Source of the DNA: Syngnathus acus
Taxonomy: Eukaryota; Chordata; Actinopteri; Syngnathiformes; Syngnathidae
NCBI RefSeq assembly: GCF_901709675.1
Contig: NC_051091.1
Location: 3,878,967 to 3,942,966 of the forward strand
Direction of reading: 5' to 3'
Length of the DNA: 64,000 nt
Part shown: piece by piece, positions 12,112-24,100 of the stretch
How positions within the stretch are numbered: position 1 is the stretch's first letter
Layout of the letters: every line of letters begins with the position of its first letter
Position numbers and translations under genes: made by a program
The notes under the pieces: generated by a model
Seen by the model: the letters and a program-made list of their open reading frames with translations, nothing else
What the model was told of the DNA's origin: nothing
Database searches by the model: none

Positions 12112-15100
12112 GTGGGTGACGTGTGTGTCTCTTACTGTCCTGTCACAAAATGCTTCGTAAACCCCAACAGTAGTCATAATGAATTGCTATGTGGTTTGTT
12201 GGCTAGGTAAACCCCGACTTGGAGGAAGAGAGCGTTGAGCAACGATCGGCAGTAAGTTGATTTGACGACTGAGTGCCGATTGGTCTTACATGTGTTCAAC
12301 CACGTGGTGTCTTTGCTTTCTGCTCTAGGTGGTGGACTTCACACCCTTTAATTTCCAGGTAGCACACACACACACACACACAAATACTTTGCATCAATGA
12401 TTATTTAATATCGGGTGCACATCTGTGATGATAGCTTATGACAGAATCGATTGACTTCTGATTCATGTGACATGAAACCTCCACTAGTGGGCAGACTTTT
12501 ACTAGAATCACCAGTTTACGTGTGTATTCCTCAGGATTATAATATTTTGTTCACAAGTTGAATTCACAATAGTGGCTGGCATCTCTTGTTAAGTTGTACA
12601 CTTTTCTTTATCCAGCTGGATGCAGATAATGAAGCCTTACGTGGCCGTCTACGGGCCCCTCAAGAGAAAATCATGTATACCCTTGTCCCGGTCCCAGATG
12701 GCATGGAAATCTCGTCCATCTTTGAGTTAGACCCCACCACTTTGAGAGGCGGAGACTCCATGGTGCCCAGGTACAAATTAAATACACTCGAAAAAAAAAA
12801 CATCTGCCACGTTATAAATCCACCTTCATATGCAAAATATTCACTTGCGGCCTTAGAACATTCCCCAAAGTCCAAATAGGATTTTTTTTGTGAGAATGGG
12901 CATTTTTTTAAATCAATCAATCACATATGGTTTTGAATTCAACATTTCTCATCCTTCATTCCTCAATTGTCGTCCTTTGTAGGAGTTCCTATGTGCGGCT
13001 AAAACACTTGTGTACCAATACGTGGGTCCACAGCACCAACCTCCCCATTGACAAAGAGGAGGAAAAGCCCGTCATGTTGAGAGTGAGTTCCATAAACAGC
13101 TTGTCATTTATCAGCTGGCAAAAAAAAAAAAAGATGTATATGTGAAACAACTTCAATGTTTTCAGATTGGAACTTCAGGAGTGAAAGAAGACAAGGAGGC
13201 TTTTGCTATTGTGCCTGTGCCGCCAGCAGAGGTGCGGGATTTAGACTTTGCCAACGATGCAAGTAAAGTCTTGGCCTCAATTGCAGGCAAACTGGAAAAG
13301 GGGACCATCACGCAGAATGAAAGAAGGTAAACATGTTTAGTTTTCTAACTACACTTCTCTGCTCTTTATGTTTCAATATATAACCACATATACACTTTCA
13401 AGGTTTGTGACCAAGCTTCTGGAAGATCTCGTCTTCTTTGTGGTGGACATCCCAAACAGCGGACAGGATGTTTTGGAGATCATGGTAAACAAACCTAACA
13501 GAGAAAGGCAGAAACTCATGAGAGAGCAGAATATCCTCAAGCAGGTTTGTTTTAATCCTCAGGATCAAGAATTCCAAATGTTTTCAAAAGTCTAAAGTCG
13601 TCTCTGTTTTTTTTTTTTATAGATCTTCAAGCTTCTTCAAGCCCCTTTCACAGACAGCGGTGATGGTCCTATGCTTCGGCTAGAAGAGCTGGGCGATCAA
13701 CGGCACGCGCCTTTCCGACACATTTGCAGGCTTTGCTACCGAGTGCTACGCCACTCTCAGCAGGACTACAGAAAGAACCAGGTGGCTAAACACGACTGCC
13801 TCACTCTGACCCAACGTCGTTCATTCTGTGGTCCTCGACCTATATTGTCTTCTTTCCACAGGAATATATAGCCAAGCAGTTTCGCTTCATGCAGAAACAA
13901 ATTGGCTATGACGTGCTTGCGGAAGACACAATAACCGCTCTGCTCCACAACAATCGAAAGTTGCTCGAGAAACATATCACCGCGGCAGAGATTGACACGT
14001 TTGTCACTCTTGTGAGGAAGAATCGAGAACCGAGGTAGAAAATATTATTATTATTATTATTTTTATTATTATTATTATTATTATTTTGTGACGTTTCAGG
14101 TTTTTGGACTACCTGTCGGACCTCTGCGTGTCCATGAACAAATCCATCCCTGTGACGCAGGAGCTCATCTGCAATGCAGTGCTCGATCTGAACAACGCCG
14201 ACATCCTCATCGAAACTAAGTTAGCCCTGTCATTTCCGTTCACCTGCCGATTTTATTTTTAAACCAAATGCGATAATACAAATATTGACTAAAGTCTTGT
14301 TTATTAGGTTAGTTTTATCGAGGTTTGAGGTTGAAGTCGTGACAAATGGTCCAAATCCAATCGAGGCTGAAGATGAAGAGGAGGTGTGGCTCTTCTGGAA
14401 AGACAATTTCAAGGATATACGAAGTAAGAGCGTGCGAGAGTTGGCCCAGGATGCAAAGGAGGGTCAGAAGGAGGACCATGAGGTGGTCAGTTATTACAGG
14501 TACGATAATGTGTCAACCTACACATTGCTTTGTTTGCTTTGTGAAAAGATTGTGAGTCATTTAAAAAAAAAAAAAACACACACTGGAGCCGTCTGGCAAA
14601 CGTCATCCACCTGATTTGTGGACAGGTGCCAACTCAACCTTTTTGCCCGGATGTGTCTGGACCGTCAGTACTTGGCCATCAATAAGATCTCAGGGCAGCT
14701 CGACGTGGATTTGATCCTTCGCTGTATGTCCGATGAGGATCTGCCTTATGACTTGCGGGCTTCCTTCTGTCGCCTCATGCTGCACATGCATGTGGACCGA
14801 GATCCCCAGGAGCAGGTCACGCCTGTCAAATACGCCCGTCTCTGGTCCGAGATCCCCTCGCAAATTACAATTGACGAGTGAGTGAATTTAATTCCATTTC
14901 ATGTGGCTTCAAGCGCTGCTGCCGATTTCTTTCTTCCTTCCGTTTGTCTTCCCAGCTATGACAACGATGGAACCAGCAGAGATGAGATCAAGGAGCGGTT
15001 TTGCCTCACTATGGATTTTGTTGAAAACTACTTGAGAGAGGTGGTGTCACAAAATGTTCCCTTCTCTGACAAGGAGAAAAACAAGCTGACCTTTGAGGTA

Positions 15101-18100
15101 TTTCTTCTTGAATAATAAACATGAAGCAAAAATGTTGCAGTCCTGGCCACCGATGTCAATTTGTTTTTCAACAGGTAGTGAATCTAGCAAGGAACCTCAT
15201 CTACTTTGGTTTCTACAACTTCAGTGACCTGTTAAGGCTGACAAAGATACTGCTGAATATTTTAGACTGTGTCCACGTGAGCACCGTGTACCCCATCAAC
15301 AAGATTGAGAAGGAAGAGCAAAACACAGGTCGGTATCTCGTTCCTGACACTCAACGCAAACTATTTGCGTCACGGTTGAGGTTTGTGTTTCTGTAGCTGG
15401 CAGTAATGTGATGAAGTCCATTCATGGAGTCGGGGAACTCATGACCCAGGTCGTGCTGCGAGGAGGCGGTTTGCTGCACACCACACCCACTCATCAGCCA
15501 GAGGGCGATGTCGTTAAAGCCCAAGCGGAACCGGAGAGAGAAGACATCATGGTCATGGACACCAAGCTGAAAATCATTGAAATTCTACAGGTGTGCCATC
15601 GGAAGCCTGCTTCCTGTTCGAACTCGCAACCAACACTCTTCGTGACCTCCTCTGACCTTTCTCTGACTTCAGTTCATCCTAAACGTGCGGCTAGACTACA
15701 GGATCTCCTGCCTACTCTGTATTTTCAAACGAGAGTTTGATGAAAACAACCAGCAATCAGAAAATGCTGCCAGCCAGAACGGAACTAATAACGTCAGCAG
15801 TCAGATGCCGGGTATGTGAGGCCGCGCTCGCACGAGGCTCGCTCAAAAATCCAGTACTGGGTGACGAATGCACGCGCAGTGGGCTACCAAACTGATGTGG
15901 GCTTGGGCACCGTGTAGACTCAGTGGGACAGTTTCTCCTGCCGGTATCTGTTTCAAAAAGAAAATAGTTCAAGAATGAAGCCATACAGCTAAGAGATGCT
16001 GAGGCATGTTGCGGAGTTGTAACCTTCAAACTATGATTGTGATTGGCACGCATAATTGTGGCACAGCGTGACTGTGCACTCATTTGGCCCCAGTGCGACT
16101 GCATTCTCAAACATTGTTAGATGAAGACAAAAGAATTGTTGTGTGAATTCTTCAGGAAATCTTGACTTTGAAAATATTGAGGAGCAGGCGGAAGGAATAT
16201 TTGGAGGAAGGTAATTGTCAAATCATCTTGCTACACCAGCAATAGCCTGAAATTGTGTGGAGATCATGAACTTTTTTTTTTTTTTTGGGGCCATTTAGTG
16301 AAGAGAACACTCCACTCGACCTGGACGACCACGGCGGGCGCACCTTCCTAAGAGTGCTTCTGCACCTTACCATGCATGACTACCCTCCTCTCGTGTCCGG
16401 AGCGCTTCACCTGCTCTTCCGACACTTCAGCCAGAGACAGGAAGTTCTCATGGCTTTCAAACAGGTGCGACGCCATTTTCTTTTTGCCTTGGTGTTCAGG
16501 GTGACACTGATGTTTCAACGATTAAACTGCAGGTCCAACTCCTCGTGACCAGGCAGGATGTGGACAACTACAAACAGATCAAATCGGACCTCGACCAATT
16601 GCGTTCCATTGTGGAGAAATCCGAGCTGTGGGTTTACAAACGACAAGGAGAAGATGGGATGGATGGAGATGGACCCTCAGAGTCAGACAGCAAGAAGAAA
16701 GTAACGCACTTAGTTATTACAATTTAACATGACATAGAATTGATTAATAATTGATTGTTTCATAGGGGGACTGTCTAAGTTCTGACAAAAACAGCACAGA
16801 AAGCACCAGCAACTACAACTACAGGGTTGTCAAAGAGGTATCATCAATTATCATGTTCGTTTTTTTTTTAATGTCTTCTTTGCCATTGAATGTTTTTCTC
16901 TACGTGCGTCCAGATTCTGCTGCGTCTCAGTATGCTTTGCGTCCAGGAGGGCAGCTCAGGGAAGAAGACTAAGAAACAGCAGCAGAGGTTGTTGAGAAAC
17001 ATGGGAGCACACAGTGTGGTGCTGGAGCTTTTACAGATCCCCTACGAAAAGGTCCCGTTGCACTTGTGAGCTTACACTAAAATGCATGTCAACAGAAACA
17101 AAAAGGAGATTGTGTTTTTCTTTTTTTCTTTTTTTTACAACAGGGCGAGGATGTTCGCATGCAGGAAATCATGAAACTGGCTCACGAGTTTCTGCAGAAT
17201 TTCTGTGCAGGCAACCAGCAAAACCAAGCTCTTCTTCACAAGCATATCAGCCTTTTTCTTAACCCGGGGGTGAGACACACCAATATCTGATTCCAGCCAT
17301 TAGTGGCTGGAGGCCTAATTGGAAATTGTCCCCCGAGTGCTATTTTTACTCTTTCAGATTCTCGAGGCCATCACCATGCAGCACATTTTCATGAATAACT
17401 TCCAACTCTGCAGCGAGATCAACGAGCGCGTGGTTCAACACTTTGTCCACTGCGCCGAGACTCACGGTCGACACGTCCAGTACCTCAAGTTCCTTCAAAC
17501 TATTGTGAAGGCTGAGAACAAGTTCATCAAAAAGTGCCAAGACGTGGTCATGGCTGAGGTTTGAGTTTTCCTCTTTTTGTTTGCCGCAAACTATCGAAGT
17601 CTTCAAATGTTCCCGTCGTGGTGGTTTCAACCGTTCGTTGTGACTCTCACACCTTCAGCTTGTAAACTCAGGAGAGGACGTGTTGGTCTTCTACAACGAC
17701 CGCGCATCTTTTCAAACATTAATTCAAATGATGCGCTCGGAGCGGGACCGTATGGACGAGAACAGCCAGTTGATGTACCACATTCACCTGGTGGAGCTGC
17801 TCGCTGTCTGCACGGAGGGCAAAAACGTCTACACCGAGATCAAATGCAACTCCCTGCTACCCCTGGATGACATCGTGCGGGTCGTCACGCATGAAGATTG
17901 TATTCCTGAGGTCAGATAAAACACCCCCCCACCTGCTCCCCCCCCACTTCTCAAATAAAAACAAGCTTTTCACATGTAGGTCAAGATCGCCTACATCAAC
18001 TTCCTGAACCACTGCTATGTCGACACCGAAGTAGAAATGAAGGAGATTTATACATCCAACCACATGTGGAAGCTGTTTGAAAACTTCCTGGTGGACATTT

Positions 18101-21100
18101 GCCGGGTAAGCGCAGCTGCAGTTGGGGAAAAAAGAGGCCCCACTGTCACCCATAAACGAGAGGTATGATACAGTGGCTGTGTACCCACCACACGTGTTTG
18201 TTTATATCTAGGTGTGCAACAACACCAGTGACAGGAAGCACGCAGACACCATGCTGGAGTGTTACGTAACCGAGACAGTCATGAGCATCGTCACGTGTTT
18301 CTTCAGCTCTCCTTTTTCTGATCAGAGCACAAGCCTGCAGGTAAAATTCAACGCAAACAAACCGGAGCTAAAACTCCAATTTGAGTTGGAACAAAGTGAA
18401 ATAAATTCATTATTGACCATTATAGCAAGAATGTTAGTCACAATCGTAAACTTTCTTGTTCAACAAATAACTTTTTGCAACAGTACTTGATTATTTATAA
18501 AGTTACAGAGCCCATTTGATTAAGATCATGATTTTGATGCCAACATAAAATATGGAATTCCTCTCTGTGCTTAGATGGCTCGCAATCTGTATGTAAGTAA
18601 TAATAATCCTCCCTGTCAGTAGTTTTCCAACCTATCCCAACGTTTTGTGCATGTGATTTGAGGAATTGTGGTGGAAGATGTAGCGAGTCCATCTCCACTC
18701 TGCGGTTTTGCCGTGGCCTCGTCAGCATATTGACTTTACTGTTCCCAAATGCGCGGGTGTCTTGCGCAAGGTTTTGCTGGAACTGGCTGGAGATGATGCA
18801 ATGACTTGAAATGGTCACTCTGAAGTTGTAGTGCTTGACGGGTCAAATAGTTGGTAACCTTATGATTTGTTGTCACCTGCAGTTGAATTCCCCAGCGAAA
18901 TCTCTCCATCACATTCAGTAGATTTTTATTTATTTTTTTACTTTAACACAACCCCATTTGTTTCAAGATTTATCGATGATATCACCACCCTCTTTTGCAG
19001 GCTGCCATTCTGGGAAAGATAACCGAGGTATTTATTGTCCGCTAGGGCTGAGAGCGACCGATAGATTTGTCTTCCGGCATGTAGCAACCAGCTGCTGTCA
19101 TGTGCAAACTGCCCCAAACAGCTGGCGTACTAAATCTCTGGAGCCAGGGAATCCACTCCAATAGACTAGTCATGTTGCTCTTCTTCTTTTACAGTTCACG
19201 TTAAACCCAAATTTATAATACGGCGTTTTTTTTTTGTTTTCCCTAGACTCGACAGCCCGTGTTCGTACAACTGCTGCAGGGGGTTTTCCGAGTGTTCCAC
19301 TGTAACTGGCTTAACCCTGTGCAGAAAGCTGCAGTGGAGGCTTGCATTAAAGTCCTCTCAGATGTTGGTAAGATATCTACAGCATATTATTGGTTTGATG
19401 TACTTTAATGTAATTTTCGGACTATAAGTCGCACCGGAGTATAAGTCGCACCAGCCATAAAATGCCCAAAAAAGTGAAAAAAACCATATATATGTATATA
19501 AGTCGCTCCTGAGTATAAGTCGCCCCCCCACCCAAACTATGAAAAAAAACGCGACTTATAGTCCGGAAATTACGGTAATGCACCAATTTAGCAAGTTTAC
19601 TTCATTTTCAACCCAGCTAAGAGCAGAGCCATCGCCATCCCAGTGGATCTGGACAGTCAAGTGAATAATTTATTCGTCAAGTCCAATAATGTTGTCCAGA
19701 AGAGCCTCCTCAACTGGAAACTGTCAGCTAAAAGCACATCTAGGCGAGATTCTGGAATTCCAACCTCCAAAGACTATAGGAACATCATCGAAAGGCTTCA
19801 GGTGGGCATATTTCGCCTTGTCAGCAACAAATACTGCGGACATCACATTCTGGGGAAATCATTTGCAAAATCCGAGCAGTCACATTCTTGTAATGCGCGA
19901 CTGTGTTTACGCTGGGAGTCTCTGACGTCCTTTCTGAAAATCAGCTCAAGCAGTTGGGCCAAAGTGTGCAGTGATTTCTCAACCTTGCTTAACGTGCACA
20001 TAGAAGTGGACATCCCATGGTCCAAGCGAGTTCATCCCTGTTTCCTGTCACAGCTGGCCACGTGGCTAGCCCTCGAGAGAGACCAACATTAGCACTTAAC
20101 AGTAGAAGAAGCACCTATTTATCTTACTTGAACTCTGCTAAGAAAAACCTAGTATGTAGATAACGGCTGAGGTAATTTATTCTTTTTTTTGGGGGGAAAT
20201 TGGTTAAAAAAAATGTGTGGACCCCACTTGATAAGCCACTTTTACTCAAATGGTTGATTTAAATGATCTTGACTCACTTTTAGGCGTCAGCGCTTGCTCT
20301 GAGCAGCCAACTAAATGGCTTGCAAGGCTCTTACGAGGAAAAATAATAAGACTAGTCTTGAGTTATTAACCAAGCGCGGTCACAAATGAGTGCATTAGTT
20401 GAACTAATTCAGATCAACAATGTGCCAGAATGATCACACCACTTTTCTGGTTCTGGTTATATCGATGTGCAGGACATTGTTTCCGCTCTGGAGGACCGTC
20501 TCCGGCCGCTGGTCCAAGCCGAGCTCTCGGTGCTTGTGGATGTCCTGCATCGTCCCGAGTTGCTCTTCCCTGAGAACACGGAAGCTCGCAAGAAATGTGA
20601 AAGTGGAGGATTCATATCCAAGTATGAAACCATGGTGTTTCTTTCTATTCAAGATGGTGCTTCTCTTCTTTTTGAATGCAGGCCTTGCAGGTCCTGAGTG
20701 CGTGTCAAGCAATATGCTTTGAACCAGCTCTCACATGATAGGCACACTTGGCTGCGGTGTCGCGCTTGATACGAGCTCAGACTGGATTAGAGACAAAGTG
20801 GCGGGGGCACGTGGGGTCGATGTTGGATTAGCCGAACACTTGGCTTTACAGAGAGACCCTTCAAGTGACAATTTTAAATTCTGAACAACTCATGCCCTTT
20901 GATTATTTCGGGAAAGGAAGCTGGATTTGGGTCATTTAGCAGTATATATAAATGCGTCTTGCCAATTTTCACCTTGACCAAGTCTATCAAATCTAGCTTC
21001 ATAAATTCAATCAATAACCTCCGTGATCAGTTTAGTGACCAAAGATGACATGTAACAAGCTATTTTTCCTCCGTGTACTGCATACCAGACTCATTAAACA

Positions 21101-24100
21101 CACCAAGCAGTTGCTGGAGGAGAACGAGGAGCGTCTGTGTATCAAAGTACTGCAGACTCTCAGGGAGATGATGACAAAGGACCGTGGCTACGGAGAGAAG
21201 GTACCACCCTCAAGGTTTCACCAAATGAGCACACACATACACACAGTTAACACCCAGAAGATCAGCTTCTACCTTTGAATGATCAATCAAGTTGCAAACT
21301 CTTAACAGCATGTACTAACATTGCATGTTTTATTCGTGTGTGCAGTTGACTGCGCTTAACACACTAATCGTGCCGTACTAATTCTGGCCCTTATACTTTT
21401 GTTTTTTTTCTTCCAGCTGATTGCCTTTGATGATGAAATGGATGTGGCTGAGGTTGATTGTTTTTATTTGAACTAATAACGCATACCCATTCCCACTAAT
21501 AGTAGAAACATGCTTACTAGCGTCTATTTGTGAGCTTTGACCGCAACTTTGTCCATCCCATCCCAGCTGAACACTTTAAATACTCCGGGTGCATCGCGTG
21601 CTTTTAAATCCTAGTTTTTTTTGTTGACCCCAGACACATTCAAAGTGTCAAAAGAAGAAATTCTGAACGTCTTGGACGTGCCCAGAGTATTTGGTCAGCA
21701 CTAGTTCCTTTAATTTGTCTTTTTGAAATCGAGTGTATACAAATCGAGCATCTAGTTTGCATAGCTTTTCGTACGCATTACGCTTGAGTGTGTCGGTCTT
21801 CCGTAGACATTTATTCTTTTTCACTTTGGGAATATTACCTTGGCTGTGTACTGGAATTTTGTGTTTTTATTGTGGGGGGGAAATTGTATATATCGAAAGT
21901 ACTAGTGGTATCGCTATTTGATATCAGTTATCGGTGACTCCTAACAAGTTGAGTACTCGTACTGGTATCGGTCTGAAAAAAAGTGATATCAAACATCCCT
22001 TGTTTCAATTCTTTTGAGAATATTTAGCAGGGGATTGTCTATGTGGCAGGGTCCAGTCATAGGTGCGCTTTGAAAGACAATGTATGATCATGAGATGACA
22101 AGCGCTCCGAAGGAAGTGAAAGGTTCCCCTTTTTGGTTGTTCTTGTGAAGAGGTGTCAGTCGAATGCTGGGTGTGACTGCGCCCTTTCACATTTGTCATA
22201 GCTGACTAATATCAAAATGGGACTAAGCCGAGAATCTAGGCCCTAGATGCATAGTTTGGATGTGCTTGACGTCAGGCAAGTCGATATGGGTATATTTTAT
22301 TTGCCGAAACCTTGAATGTGGGTTTTGTCGGAAACACTCGTCTTCCTTTCAGTGACATGTTTTTACATTGCTCTCAAAGACGACAAGCAAAACAAACCTC
22401 CCGAGGAGGAAACACACGAGCCCTTTATGCCTCTGTGTGACGCACCACAATGCCCCCTTCGCTCTTTCTTGTGATCTCATTCTTCCAGAAATAGAAAGTT
22501 GATCAAATGCCAGAGAAGGAAAAACAACACGTGAAAACGCTGGCACTCTCGCAATCAAACCCGATTATATCATTCACTCCCATGTGCTCATGCTTCCCTC
22601 ACGTGCACATGCGTTGGATTCTGTCGGCCCGCTCGCTGTCTGTTTCCTCCCCCGAAACGACTTTGTATGCACTTCGGCTACTATTTTGATTGTTGGTCTT
22701 CAAAATGTCTTCATTCTCGTCTGTCCACATTTGAGTGATTGTGCCGATGAAATGAACCGTTCACTTCCACTCACGCATTCTTGCCTCTCTACGCTTTTTA
22801 TTTTCCCTTCACTTCCGTCTGCTTTTTTTTTCCCCCCTGCCAAGCAACCTCAGACAAACTCGGCTTGTCCTCATTCATCCTGTCTGACTGCCAGAGAGGG
22901 TGAAGTCGAGAGGCTGTTATTTTTTTCCACACTCGACAGGGGGTGGTGCAGATTCTTAAGCACTGTCCCAGTTTCCTTAAGACAAATACTACATGATTCT
23001 TGGGCTCAAGCCAGCTTCAGGAAGCTGTTGCATAAGAGCCAACACCCCCCCCTCCCTTTTTTTTTTCTCTTTCCTGGAATGTAAACTCCTCAATGATGTG
23101 GCAACTGACACTAACAAACTAGAAAGTTGTCTGATAATGTTTACAATTAAACGCAAGTATGGCAATCTCCAAAAAGAGATGTCCGTCTCTTCTAGGACGA
23201 GTACAGAATGTATAGAAAAAGTCTACACACCCCTCTTCCACTTGGCGGCTTTTTGTTATATACATACAAAACCAAGACTGATGTAAATCAGTTGATCACT
23301 TGTTACACTATTAATGTACCGTATTTTCCGGACTATAAGGCGCACCATTAATGCATCCTGTCAGATTTTTAATCCAAATCAAATCATTCTCCATTTTATC
23401 TTTTTTATTTCAATTTCAGATGCAACAAATTACTTTATAATCACAAAATAATGACCCATAGTCTTTTTGATTCATGATTTATAGTCTTCAGCGGGCCACT
23501 TATGATTGATTTCATGACACAATGCTTCGGGCCAGTTTAAATTTAGGAATTTGGTCCATATATATAAGGCGCACCGGACTATAAGGCGCACTGTCGGCTT
23601 TTGAGAAAATGTTAGGTTTTAAGGTGCGCCTTATAGTCCGGAAAATACGGTCATAACACAATTGGAAAAGAAAGAAACTGTTTTGGTAGGGAAGATAAAA
23701 TAAAACTATTGATTGTTTGTTTGCGTAAGTGTGGACACCCTGTTTATAACTGCCGATTGATTCTGGGTGCCCTGTGAGTTGTGGCTGCAACCACATGGTT
23801 TCTCAGGCCCCATCCCCTCTGCCATTCAAAAAAATAATAATTACCGCTAGTTATGGCCCGCTACTAAATAACCTGAGGCCTGCTAACGATCCACTGTTCG
23901 GTGGTTGAGGACCCCTGCCCGAGATGACATATAATTCAATACACGTATCTTGTTTTGTCACGTGCATGCCTAATGTGTTGTTTGTCATGTGAAAGCTTTG
24001 TGTGATGCTCGAAGCTTACTGAAGAGAGCAATATTTTGCTGCATTTTTGAAGCGTTGCCATAAGTGACTTGCCATGTAGCACCACCACTAACTGATCATC

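Noticed and set aside
22584-23084. 166-codon open frame inside itpr1
   Set aside because: It lies wholly in the intron between SII exons, has pyrimidine-biased composition and no homology that I recognise.
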